From Actinomycetes bacterium (GTDB lineage: Bacteria > Actinomycetota > Acidimicrobiia > Acidimicrobiales > Palsa-688), in the NCBI GenBank assembly GCA_021850325.1, contig JAJZMF010000010.1, positions 1 through 64,000 on the forward strand: DNA of 64,000 bases, read 5' to 3'. This document shows positions 54,292-62,846 of this stretch, piece after piece. The position numbers were made by a program, and so were the translations under genes. Under the pieces are notes generated by a model. That model was not told the DNA's origin. It ran no database searches and saw only the letters and a program-made list of their open reading frames with translations. Each line of letters opens with the position of its first letter. Within the stretch, counting starts at the first letter, position 1.

Positions 54292-56643
54292 ATGTCGCCT
54301 CACCTCCTGACCATCCCGGCTGCCGGGGTTTTTCCGCGGTCTCGCGCCGCTGGCGCGCACGGCCGCAGGGGCGTACGGGGCCAGGTCCGCGTCCACGGCA
54401 TGCTCATCCCGCTCCTGTTCGCCGGTCTGCCTGTCACCACGGCGGCCCCGTCGGCACCAGGTAGCGGGTGGGCCCCTCGGTCCACTGCCCCGGGACAGGG
54501 CGTTTCCGTGTACGGGCCGGGCCCGCGCTTCGTCCAACGCTGGGTGCAGGGGCCGTTCCCGGGTGACCAGGGCGCGCCCATCGCCCTTTCCTCGCCGGTG
54601 CCGGCCACCCTCGACCCCTCCGGACCGGCCGTCGTCGTGGGTGACCGCTCAGGGTACCTGTACGCGTTCCACCTCGACGACGGCTCGACCGTGCCCGGTT
54701 GGCCCGTCTACGACGGGGGAGCGCCCATCGACTCGACCCCCTCGGTGGCAGATCTCGGGGGCTCCGCCTTGGGCACCGTGTTCGTGGGTGAGGGCAACGC
54801 GTCCCACTACGGCACCGGCGGTTACGAGGCCTTCGGCCCGACCGGTCTCGCTCTCTGGCGTGCCCAGGTGGGCGAGCCGGCCAGCGACGCCCATCCCGCC
54901 TATGCCGTTCAGGCCTCGCTCACCGTCACCGACCTGCAGGGCACACCGGCGGTGTTCGCCGGTTCGCTGGGCCAGGAGGCCTACGCCCTCAACGCGTCGA
55001 GCGGCGCCACCCTGCCCGGCTTCCCCTTCTTCAGCGCCGACAGCGTGTTCTCCACCGCTGCTGCTGCCGACCTCTACGGCAACGGCGCAACCGAGCTCGT
55101 GCTGGGAGGGGCGTCCACCCGGGGCTTCGCCCTGGGACAGGGGTACCACAGCGGTGGCCACCTCCGGGTCCTCAGCGCCACCGGCTCGCTCGTGTGCCAC
55201 CACGACCTGGACCAGGAGGTCGACTCCTCTCCCGCCGTCGGGCCCTTCCTGAGCGGTGGGACGCTCGGAGTGGTGGTCGGGACGGGTTCGTTCTACTCCC
55301 AGGCCACGGACAGCAACATGGTCTACGCCTTCGGCACGCACTGCAACCCCGTGTGGTCGGCCCGGCTCGACGGCTTCACCGGCTCGGGCCCCGCACTGGC
55401 GGACCTGACGGGCAACGGCCAACTGGACGTGGTCGAGGGCACCGACAACGGAGCGGCCGGTTCGGTATGGGCCCTGGACGGGGCCGACGGCAGCGCTCTC
55501 TGGCACGTCTTCGTGGGCGGGAGGGTGATAGGCGGCGTGGTCACGGCCGACCTGAGCGGTCACGGCTACCAGGACGTGCTGGTCCCGACCACCCAGGGGG
55601 TCTACGTGCTGGACGGGCGCAACGGCTTCCTCCTGGCGGTGCTCGCGCCCCACGACGGGTTCCAGGGCTCCCCCCTGGTCACCGACGACGCCGATGGGCT
55701 CGCCGGGGTCACCGTCGCCGGTTACACGGGTGCCAACGAGGGTGTGGTCGCCCACTACGAGGTACTGCACAGCAACGGGGCGGCGGCGGTGGGACCGGGT
55801 GCCTGGCCCATGTTCCACCACGACCCGCAGCTGTCGGGCACCACGGGGACGACAGGGGGCCCCACCCTGCCCGCCTGCGACGTACCCTCGGCTGCCGAGC
55901 CCGGCTACCAGGTGGCGTCCGCTGACGGCAGCGTGAGCAGTTTCGGGCAGCCGGCATGTGGCTCTGCTGCAGACGTGACCGCAGGTACGACGGCCGTGGC
56001 CATCACCATGTCCCCCGCCGTCGGTGGCTACTGGATGGCGTTGGCCGATGGGGCGGTGCTCGCCTTCGGCGCCGCCCGGGACCTCGGCTCCCTCGCGGGC
56101 CGGCGCCTGGCGGCGCCCGTGACAGCCATGGCGGCCACCCCCGACGGCAACGGCTACTGGTTGGCGTCAGCCGACGGTGGCGTCTTCGCTTTCGGCGACG
56201 CCGCGTACATGGGCTCACCGGGACCGGCAGGGGGCAGGACGGTCGCCGTCATCTCCAGCCCCGACGGCCAGGGCTACCTGGTCGTGACCGCCGACGGCGC
56301 CGTCCACCCCTACGGCGACGCCCGCTACCACGGCTCCATGGCAGGGCGCGCCCTCACCGCTCCCATCGTCGCCGCCGCTGAGGACCCCGCCACGGGCGGT
56401 TACTGGCTCCTCGGAGCCGACGGCGGCGTCTTCGCTTTCGGTGCGCCCTACGAAGGTGCCGCCACCTCATCAGCAAGGGGTGGGCGCATGGTGGCTATCG
56501 CGGCGACCGCGGACGGCCGGGGGTACTGGGTGGCGTCGCAGGACGGAGCTGTGCTCGCCTTCGGCGACGCCCCCTTCCTGGGCTCCGTCCCGGCCCGGGG
56601 AGAACCGGGCGCGGTGACGGCGATGGCCGGCAGCGCCGGCTGA
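54292..56643 (+). CDS. Secreted propeller protein with GYW...DGGVFAFGDA repeats
   Basis: About 783 residues from ATG 54292; ATG 54400 (MLIPLLFAGLPVTTAAP, a short signal peptide) is an equally good start. Residues to about 540 form FG-GAP/PQQ-like propeller repeats (e.g. VADLGGSALGTVFVG, LADLTGNGQLDVVEG, TADLSGHGYQDVLVP). A Cys-flanked linker then leads to six C-terminal repeats of about 40 residues of the type GYWLASADGGVFAFGDAAYMGS. This second repeat is frequent in surface proteins of Acidimicrobiia; its ligand is unknown. Likely an exported binding or adhesion protein; no catalytic residues recognised. Confidence 0.82.
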   Translation: MSPHLLTIPAAGVFPRSRAAGAHGRRGVRGQVRVHGMLIPLLFAGLPVTTAAPSAPGSGWAPRSTAPGQGVSVYGPGPRFVQRWVQGPFPGDQGAPIALSSPVPATLDPSGPAVVVGDRSGYLYAFHLDDGSTVPGWPVYDGGAPIDSTPSVADLGGSALGTVFVGEGNASHYGTGGYEAFGPTGLALWRAQVGEPASDAHPAYAVQASLTVTDLQGTPAVFAGSLGQEAYALNASSGATLPGFPFFSADSVFSTAAAADLYGNGATELVLGGASTRGFALGQGYHSGGHLRVLSATGSLVCHHDLDQEVDSSPAVGPFLSGGTLGVVVGTGSFYSQATDSNMVYAFGTHCNPVWSARLDGFTGSGPALADLTGNGQLDVVEGTDNGAAGSVWALDGADGSALWHVFVGGRVIGGVVTADLSGHGYQDVLVPTTQGVYVLDGRNGFLLAVLAPHDGFQGSPLVTDDADGLAGVTVAGYTGANEGVVAHYEVLHSNGAAAVGPGAWPMFHHDPQLSGTTGTTGGPTLPACDVPSAAEPGYQVASADGSVSSFGQPACGSAADVTAGTTAVAITMSPAVGGYWMALADGAVLAFGAARDLGSLAGRRLAAPVTAMAATPDGNGYWLASADGGVFAFGDAAYMGSPGPAGGRTVAVISSPDGQGYLVVTADGAVHPYGDARYHGSMAGRALTAPIVAAAEDPATGGYWLLGADGGVFAFGAPYEGAATSSARGGRMVAIAATADGRGYWVASQDGAVLAFGDAPFLGSVPARGEPGAVTAMAGSAG
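55903..56625 (+). repeat. Six repeats encoding GYW...DGxVxxFGDA units
   Basis: Protein-level repeat with core G-Y-W-x-A-x-x-D-G-x-V-x-A-F-G-D-A followed by YxGS. The first copy is degenerate (GYQVASADGSVSSFG). Confidence 0.8.
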
Positions 56644-56655
56644 ACCCAGTGGCGC

Positions 56656-56661
56656 TAGTCT
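56656..56661 (+). promoter_or_regulatory. Leaderless -10 (TAGTCT) for proA
   Basis: TAGTCT ends 5 nt before ATG 56667. It lies downstream of the alternative GTG at 56649, which is therefore unlikely. Confidence 0.45.
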
Positions 56662-56666
56662 CGGCC

Positions 56667-57908
56667 ATGACCTCCGTGAGCGAACTCGGGCGGCGGGCCA
56701 AGACGGCCAGCCGGGCACTCGCCACAGCGTCCACAGCTGCCAAGGACGCCGCCCTCCTGGCAGCGGCCGACCTGATCGAGCAGAACGTCGGCTCCTTGCT
56801 GAGCGCCAATGCCCGGGACGTGGAACGCGCCCTGGCCGAGGGCGTGACAACGACCGTCGTTGACAGGTTGCGCCTGAGCGAGGCCCGCGTCGGCTCCATG
56901 GCGTCCGGCCTACGCCAGGTGGCAGGCCTGCGGGACCCGGTGGGAGAGGTCACCGAGGGCTGGACGAGGCCCAACGGGCTGCGCATCGAAAAGGTCCGGG
57001 TGCCCCTCGGGGTGGTCGCCATCATCTACGAGAACCGGCCCAACGTCACGAGCGACGCAGCCGGGTTGTGCGTCAAAGCAGGTAACGCGGCCTTCCTGCG
57101 CGGTAGCTCGACAGCCATCGAGTCCAACCGTGCGGTGGCAGCACTGCTGCGGGAGGGCGCCGCCAAGGCCGGGCTGCCCGAGGACTGCGTCGTACTGGTG
57201 GAGGACACCAGTTACGGGTCGGCCCGCGAGTTCATGCGCCTGCGCGACGTCGTCGACTGCCTCATACCCCGGGGAGGGCCCTCGCTCATCCAGGCTGTCC
57301 GCGACAACGCCACGGTGCCCTACGTGATAGACGGCGACGGTAACTGCCACGTGTACGTCGACGCATCGGCAGACCTGGACATGGCGCTGTCCATCCTGGT
57401 CAACGGCAAGATGCAGAGACCGAGCGTGTGCAACGCGACCGAGTCCCTGGTGGTGCACGCCGACGTGGCGGCGGACTTCCTGCCCCGGGCCGCCCGTGCC
57501 CTCGAGGGTGTGCGCCTCGTCGGCGACGACGTGGCGCGCGCCCTGGTGGAGGGCATGGAGCAGGCGACCGAGGAGGACTGGGGCCGCGAGTACCTCGGGC
57601 TGGCGCTCAGCGTCCGGGTGGTCGACGACCTCGATGCCGCCATCGCCCACGTGCAGCGTTACAGCAGCGGTCACACCGAGGCCATCGTGACCCGCGACCT
57701 GCTGGCCGCGCAGAGGTTCACCAGGGAGGTCGACGCGGCTGCGGTCATGGTCAACGCGTCGACCCGCTTCACCGACGGGGAGCAGTTCGGCTTCGGGGCC
57801 GAGATCGGCATAAGCACCCAGAAGCTCCATGCCCGTGGGCCCATGGGCCTGCGTGAGCTGACCACGACCAAGTACATCGTCACCGGCGAGGGCCAGATCC
57901 GCAGCTGA
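56667..57908 (+). CDS. proA: Gamma-glutamyl phosphate reductase
   Basis: 413 residues. It makes glutamate-5-semialdehyde for proline. Aldehyde-dehydrogenase fold with PLGVVAIIYENRPNVTSDAA, the AAFLRGSS nucleotide region and the catalytic cysteine in KMQRPSVCNATESLVVH. C-terminus has FGAEIGISTQKLHARGPMGL. ATG 56667 fits the leaderless -10. proB is not adjacent. The adjoining MoxR gene starts 56 nt later from its own promoter. Confidence 0.97.
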   Translation: MTSVSELGRRAKTASRALATASTAAKDAALLAAADLIEQNVGSLLSANARDVERALAEGVTTTVVDRLRLSEARVGSMASGLRQVAGLRDPVGEVTEGWTRPNGLRIEKVRVPLGVVAIIYENRPNVTSDAAGLCVKAGNAAFLRGSSTAIESNRAVAALLREGAAKAGLPEDCVVLVEDTSYGSAREFMRLRDVVDCLIPRGGPSLIQAVRDNATVPYVIDGDGNCHVYVDASADLDMALSILVNGKMQRPSVCNATESLVVHADVAADFLPRAARALEGVRLVGDDVARALVEGMEQATEEDWGREYLGLALSVRVVDDLDAAIAHVQRYSSGHTEAIVTRDLLAAQRFTREVDAAAVMVNASTRFTDGEQFGFGAEIGISTQKLHARGPMGLRELTTTKYIVTGEGQIRS

Positions 57909-57951
57909 AGGCCGGCCTCCCGCCGGTGGGCGAGGTACCCGGGGCCCCACC

Positions 57952-57957
57952 TAACAT
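57952..57957 (+). promoter_or_regulatory. Leaderless -10 (TAACAT) for the second moxR
   Basis: TAACAT, exactly 7 nt, then ATG 57965. This favours that ATG over the one at 57956 and a GTG at 57926. Confidence 0.6.
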
Positions 57958-57964
57958 GGCCGGG

Positions 57965-58861
57965 ATGACAGCGCAGGAGCCGACCAGCCCCCACTTCTCG
58001 AGCCCTCAGGCCGTGACCGAAGGCTTGAAGGCGGTGGGCTACCTGGCCGACGAAGCCATTTCGTCCGTCGTCTTCCTGGCCGAGCGCCTCGGCAAACCGG
58101 TGCTCGTCGAAGGGCCGGCCGGGACCGGCAAGACACAACTGGCCAAGTCGGTGGCGGAGATGACCGGAGCCAGGCTGGTCCGCCTGCAGTGCTACGAGGG
58201 GCTCGACGAGTCCAAGGCCCTGTACGAGTGGAACTACAAGAAGCAGTTGCTGCGCATACAGGCCGAGCAGGTCGCGGCCCAGGACGAGACCTGGGACCAG
58301 CTCGAACAGGACATCTTCTCCGAACCGTTCCTCATGGCCCGGCCCCTGCTGGAGGCCATCAGGGCGACAGAGCCGGTCGTGCTGCTGGTGGACGAGGTGG
58401 ACAGGGTGGAGGTCGAGACCGAGGCCCTCCTGCTGGAGGTGCTGTCGGAGTACCAGGTCTCGGTCCCCGAGATGGGCACCGTCAAGGCGACCCGTGTGCC
58501 CATGGTCGTGCTCACCTCGAACAACACCCGCGAGCTCTCCGAAGCCCTGAAGCGCCGCTGCCTCTTCCTGCACCTCGACTACCCCGACGCCCAGCGCGAG
58601 CGCGAGATCGTCCTGGCCAAGGTCCCCGGCATCCGGGAGGACCTGGCAGACCAGGTGGTGCGCACGGTCCAACTGCTCCGTGGCCTGGAGCTGAAGAAGG
58701 CCCCCTCGGTCTCCGAGACCCTCGACTGGGCCCGGACGCTGCTCCTGCTCGGGGTGTCTGAGCTCGAACCCGCCGTCGCCACCCGCACGCTCAATGTGCT
58801 GCTCAAGTACAGGGCCGACATCGAACGCGCCGAGCGGCACCTGGCGGGAGCAGCGAGCTGA
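57965..58861 (+). CDS. MoxR-type AAA+ ATPase paired with a CoxE-like VWA protein
   Basis: 298 residues. Walker A GPAGTGKT (50-57), Walker B VVLLVDEVDR, sensor 1 VVLTSNNTRELS, arginine finger region ALKRRCLFLHLDYP. The CYEGLDESKALYEWNYKKQL stretch is typical of the CoxD/APE2220-like subgroup that works with CoxE-type VWA proteins, not of the first MoxR at 34828. No cox (CO dehydrogenase) structural genes are near. It is followed at 14 nt by its VWA partner. Confidence 0.92.
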   Translation: MTAQEPTSPHFSSPQAVTEGLKAVGYLADEAISSVVFLAERLGKPVLVEGPAGTGKTQLAKSVAEMTGARLVRLQCYEGLDESKALYEWNYKKQLLRIQAEQVAAQDETWDQLEQDIFSEPFLMARPLLEAIRATEPVVLLVDEVDRVEVETEALLLEVLSEYQVSVPEMGTVKATRVPMVVLTSNNTRELSEALKRRCLFLHLDYPDAQREREIVLAKVPGIREDLADQVVRTVQLLRGLELKKAPSVSETLDWARTLLLLGVSELEPAVATRTLNVLLKYRADIERAERHLAGAAS

Positions 58862-58875
58862 TCGCACCGGCGGCC

Positions 58876-60285
58876 ATGGCAGCTCAACGCGAGGCTCACG
58901 AGGTCGCCGGGGGCCTGCTGACCACGCTGGCCCGGCTCGTCGACGAGCTGAGAGCGGCGGGCGTCCCCGTCAGTACCACGGAAGTCGTTGACGCCACCGA
59001 GGCCCTGCGGCACCTGCCCCTCGAGGACAGGCCGGCGCTCAAAGCCGGCCTCGGGGCGGCGCTGGTGAAGCAGGAGGGCCACCTGAAGACCTTCGGCACC
59101 CTGTTCGAGCTGTTCTTCTCCCTGCAGCCGGGGCTGGTGGAGGACGGCGGGGAGGGCGCAGGCATGGGGACGGCACAGGAGGGCAGCGCTGAGCCGAGCT
59201 CCTCCGAGCTCGCCCAGATGGCGCTGGACGCCATGCTGAGGGGGGACGCCCAGTTGATGAAGGCGCTGGCCCGGGCCGCCGTCCAACGCTACGCGGGCAT
59301 GGAGCCAGGTCGGCCAGTGGGCGGGAGCTACTACGCCTTCAGGGCCCTGCGCCAGCTCCAGGTGGACGCCCTTCTCGCCCGTCTGCTCGCCCAGGCCCAG
59401 GAGACGGGCGGCCTGGCGGGTATGGCCGAGGCGGACGAGTACCGCCGCCGCCTGCAACAGCTCCGCCACGAGGTCGAGTCCGAGGTCAACCGCAGGCTAG
59501 TCGCGGACAGGGGTGCCCCGGCCGTGGCCCGGGCCGTGAGGCGGCCGCTGCCCGAGGACGTCGACTTCATGCACCTGGGCCATGACGAACTGGCCGCCCT
59601 GCAGCGCAACATCCAACCCCTGGCCCGCAAGCTCGCCGTCCACCTGGCCCACAAGCGCAGGAGAGGGCACCAGGGCCGCCTCGACTTCAGGGCGACCATG
59701 AGGAGGTCGCTGGCAACAGGAGGCGTCCCCGTCGAACCACGTTTCAAAGCGCCCCACCGGTCCAAGCCCGAGCTGTGGGCCCTGGCCGACATCTCGGGTT
59801 CGGTGGCTGCTTTTGCCCGGTTCACCCTGCAACTGGTCTACGCCCTGTCCTCCCAGTTCTCACGTACCAGGGCCTTCGCCTTCATCGACGGGGTGGACGA
59901 GGTGACGGACCTCCTGAGAGGTGCTCCCGACATGGCGGCGGCCGTCCACAACATCAACACCCAGGCCGACGTGATCTGGACCGAGGGCCATTCCGACTAC
60001 GGGCACGCCTTGAGCGACTTCGTGGCCCGGTGGGGCCGTGACCTGACGCCGCGCGCCACGGTGCTGGTGCTCGGGGACGCCCGCAACAACTACCACCAGG
60101 TCGAGAGCTGGGCGGTGGCGGAGATAGGCGGGCGCGCCCGCCAGGTGTGGTGGTTGAACCCCGAGCCGCGGGCCTACTGGGACACCGGCGACTCGGTCCT
60201 GGCCCAGTACGCGGTCCACTGCACGGGTGTCGAGGAGTGCCGCAACCTGCGCCAGCTACGCCGGTTCGTCGAGCAGCTGCCCTGA
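58876..60285 (+). CDS. CoxE-like von Willebrand factor A protein
   Basis: 469 residues. The N-terminal helical half ends in a basic region (RKLAVHLAHKRRRGHQGRLD). The C-terminal VWA domain has the MIDAS motif DISGSV in LWALADISGSVAAF, then the metal-site Thr region VIWTEGHSDYGHAL. Members bind and are remodelled by the neighbouring MoxR ATPase, often to insert metals or mature membrane enzymes; the target here is unknown. ATG 58876 is 14 nt after moxR. Confidence 0.9.
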   Translation: MAAQREAHEVAGGLLTTLARLVDELRAAGVPVSTTEVVDATEALRHLPLEDRPALKAGLGAALVKQEGHLKTFGTLFELFFSLQPGLVEDGGEGAGMGTAQEGSAEPSSSELAQMALDAMLRGDAQLMKALARAAVQRYAGMEPGRPVGGSYYAFRALRQLQVDALLARLLAQAQETGGLAGMAEADEYRRRLQQLRHEVESEVNRRLVADRGAPAVARAVRRPLPEDVDFMHLGHDELAALQRNIQPLARKLAVHLAHKRRRGHQGRLDFRATMRRSLATGGVPVEPRFKAPHRSKPELWALADISGSVAAFARFTLQLVYALSSQFSRTRAFAFIDGVDEVTDLLRGAPDMAAAVHNINTQADVIWTEGHSDYGHALSDFVARWGRDLTPRATVLVLGDARNNYHQVESWAVAEIGGRARQVWWLNPEPRAYWDTGDSVLAQYAVHCTGVEECRNLRQLRRFVEQLP

Positions 60286-60306
60286 TCCGGACCGGCCACA
60301 GAGGGC

Positions 60307-60337
60307 TACCCTGGTCACAGACCCCCAGCGCAGGAGG
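60307..60337 (+). promoter_or_regulatory. -10 and SD of the SPFH gene
   Basis: TACCCT at 60307-60312, and AGGAGG at 60332-60337 ending 10 nt before ATG 60348. Unlike most starts here, this gene has a conventional leader. The SD rules out the longer in-frame start at 60147, which would overlap the VWA gene. Confidence 0.55.
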
Positions 60338-60347
60338 CCCGCCAGCG

Positions 60348-61601
60348 ATGGTCCTCGCCAGTCGTGAGTTCATAGCCGTACCGGACGACCGTAAGAACCA
60401 GATCGTCTTCAAGTGGCCCGACGTCAGGATCCGCAAGTACACCAGGGCCATCGTGGACGCCGATGAGGTGGCGCTCTTCATCAGCACGGGCCAGGTCGTG
60501 GGGACCATGGGGCCCGGTCGCCACCAGGTGGACGCTGACGAGATGCCCTTCCTGGGGGCCCTCATCGACCTCGCCACCGGCGGCAACGCCTACCGTGCCG
60601 AGCTCTACTTCGTGGGCACCCGCGAGTACCCCGGCTTCACGTTCGGCGGGCGTATAGACGACGTGCAGGACCCCCAGACAGGGATGATCGTCACGCTGCG
60701 GGTCTACGGCGACTACTCCCTGCAGGTCAAGGACCCTGCCTCTCTCATAACCAACCTGGTGGGCACGGTAGACGTCACGGACAACGGCCTGGTGGCCGGC
60801 TGGGTGAGCGACCAGTTGCTGAAGGTCATGCGCACCGAGGTGACCACCCAGGTGGTCCGCAACGGCTGGCCGGTCCTCGGGCTCTCCGCCTACACCCCGG
60901 ACATCGAAAGGGCCGTCCTGCAGGCAGCCAATGCCGCACTGGCCAGCTACGGCGTGGGGCTGGTCCGCATGGGCAACTTCGACCTGAACCTGTCCGAGGC
61001 GGACTCGGCCCAGCTGAAGGGACTGGCCAAGGACACTGCCTACAGCCGCCTGGCTGGAGGCTTCAACCGCTATGCCGCCGGCGAGATGGCACTGGGGGCA
61101 GGCCAGGGGATGGCCCAGGGCGGAGGAGCTGACGGCGGCGCGTTCCTGGCGGCCGGGCTCGGGTTGGGCGGACAGCTCTCCGGGGCCTACGGCCCTCAGG
61201 GCCAGGGCGGTGAGCCAGGCCCGGTGCCTCCGCCGGCTCCCGGCTTTGCCGGAGGCGGGCCTGGTTACGCCGCCTCGCCGGGAGAGGCCGCTGCGCCTCA
61301 GGCGCCTCCGGCAGCCGGTGCACCCAGCTGCCCCAACTGTCACGCCGGAGCGCCGCAGGGAGCCCGCTTCTGCCCCTCCTGCGGGTCCCCGCTGCCCACC
61401 CCGGCCCACTGCGAGGCGTGCGGCCACGACAACCCGCCCTCGGCGCGCTTCTGCGCCAACTGTGGACAAGCGCTCTCGGCCCAGCCCGCCCACTGCCCCT
61501 CCTGTGGGGCAGAGGTCGCACCAGGCCAGCGGTTCTGTGCGTCGTGCGGCGCAGCCGTCCCGCCCCCCACCCAGGGAGGCGAGGGGGCCGGCCAGGAATA
61601 G
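60348..61601 (+). CDS. SPFH-domain protein with C-terminal zinc ribbons (YdjI-like)
   Basis: 417 residues. The SPFH/band-7-like core (about 1-265) starts SREFIAVPDDRKNQIVFKWPD and is of the virion-core/YdjI type. A Gly/Pro-rich linker follows, then three pairs of CxxC knuckles (CPNCHAG/FCPSCGSP, CEACGHDN/FCANCGQA, CPSCGAEV/FCASCGAA). In Bacillus subtilis the similar YdjI acts with the PspA homologue YdjF in membrane stress, and here pspA lies 7 kb away. No membrane span, so peripheral. Confidence 0.9.
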   Translation: MVLASREFIAVPDDRKNQIVFKWPDVRIRKYTRAIVDADEVALFISTGQVVGTMGPGRHQVDADEMPFLGALIDLATGGNAYRAELYFVGTREYPGFTFGGRIDDVQDPQTGMIVTLRVYGDYSLQVKDPASLITNLVGTVDVTDNGLVAGWVSDQLLKVMRTEVTTQVVRNGWPVLGLSAYTPDIERAVLQAANAALASYGVGLVRMGNFDLNLSEADSAQLKGLAKDTAYSRLAGGFNRYAAGEMALGAGQGMAQGGGADGGAFLAAGLGLGGQLSGAYGPQGQGGEPGPVPPPAPGFAGGGPGYAASPGEAAAPQAPPAAGAPSCPNCHAGAPQGARFCPSCGSPLPTPAHCEACGHDNPPSARFCANCGQALSAQPAHCPSCGAEVAPGQRFCASCGAAVPPPTQGGEGAGQE

Positions 61602-61658
61602 CTTTGGCCAAGCGGCCCGGCCCGGGGCAGACAGTCGGCGCAGGAACGGAGGAGAGCG

Positions 61659-62846
61659 ATGTACGCCAGAGGTAGCTCACTGGCGTTTGTAGTGGTGATG
61701 CTGGTCATGCTGGTGGTCCGTTACCAACTGATGGCCGGCCGGCGGCGTAGGCGTTGGGGCGCGGGGCCGAGGGGCCCCTGGGGCTCCCCGGGTGGGGGCA
61801 CATGGAGGGGAGGAGGGCCGTGGGGCGGTCGCCAGGCTCGTCCACCCGCTACCGGCTGGCCCGGCAGCTCACCCCAGGGGGGTGCTGGACGACCATGGTC
61901 CCCGGGCCGCAGCTCCCCGCAAGCGGGCCCCGTGGCCCAACCGTCCCCCGTGCTCCTGCCCGACGACGACCGGGGTGCCCCCGGGCCTGCGGCCGGTGGC
62001 AACTGGAGCGCCGGTGGTGGGAGCACTGGTGGCGGCCCTGCCGGGGGTGGTTGGGCTTCTCCGGCACCGCGAGACGATGCGGCCGTCCCGGCCGGGCCGG
62101 GCCGCGGCGCCGGCGCCCGACTGGCCAACGCCCCGGCCCCCTGGCCCGGGGCACCGGTGCCCGGGGGCGGGGCGTCAGTGGGGGGGGCACCCGACTGGCG
62201 GGACGACCCCCGGCCTGCTTCCGAGAGCATCCCTGCCGAGCTGTTCCCCGTCGAGCACGCCCGGCAGGTACAGGCCGCCCACCCTCTGGACCAGGGGCTG
62301 GCCGCCATACGCGCCCACGACCCCGGCTTCGACCTCGAACAGTTCGTGCAGCGGGCGCAGCAGGTCTTCTTCCAGGTGCAGCAGGCATGGTCCGAGCGTG
62401 ACCCGGGGGCGAGCCGGCGGGTCATGGCAGACGGCCTCTGGCAGGCCCAGCGTTCCCAGGTCGAGGCCTACCGCGATGCGCACCGGCGGAACGTCGTCGA
62501 GAACCTGACCGTGTCCAACATCTGGCCGGTCGGCGCCAGCTGCTCGGGCGGCTTCGACGTCGTCACCGTCCGCGTGGTGGCCGCCTGTGCCGACTACGAC
62601 GTCGACGACCGCTCCGGCCAGGTGCTGCGAGGCAGCTCAGAGGTGGCCCAGTTCGCCGAGGACTGGACCTTCCAGCGTTCGTCCTCGACGACCACCAAGG
62701 CGGGGGGCACGACCATGGGCAGCCGGTGCCCCAACTGCGGCGCACCGCTGGACGTCGATGTCGACGGGACCTGCCACTTCTGCCACGTCCCGATCATGTC
62801 CGGCCAGTACGACTGGGTACTGGCCCGGATATCCCAGGTCGGCTAG
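61659..62846 (+). CDS. Tim44-like domain protein with zinc ribbon
   Basis: 395 residues. One N-terminal membrane segment (SLAFVVVMLVMLVVRYQLMA) is followed by an Arg/Gly-rich stretch and a long Pro/Gly-rich linker to about residue 185. A Tim44/MBA1-type domain follows (FDLEQFVQRAQQVFFQVQQAW, then EDWTFQRS), and a C-terminal zinc ribbon CPNCGAPLDVDVDGTCHFCH. Tim44-like domains bind membranes or client proteins. ATG 61659 has SD GGAGGA. It follows the SPFH gene by 57 nt and probably works with it. Confidence 0.87.
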   Translation: MYARGSSLAFVVVMLVMLVVRYQLMAGRRRRRWGAGPRGPWGSPGGGTWRGGGPWGGRQARPPATGWPGSSPQGGAGRPWSPGRSSPQAGPVAQPSPVLLPDDDRGAPGPAAGGNWSAGGGSTGGGPAGGGWASPAPRDDAAVPAGPGRGAGARLANAPAPWPGAPVPGGGASVGGAPDWRDDPRPASESIPAELFPVEHARQVQAAHPLDQGLAAIRAHDPGFDLEQFVQRAQQVFFQVQQAWSERDPGASRRVMADGLWQAQRSQVEAYRDAHRRNVVENLTVSNIWPVGASCSGGFDVVTVRVVAACADYDVDDRSGQVLRGSSEVAQFAEDWTFQRSSSTTTKAGGTTMGSRCPNCGAPLDVDVDGTCHFCHVPIMSGQYDWVLARISQVG

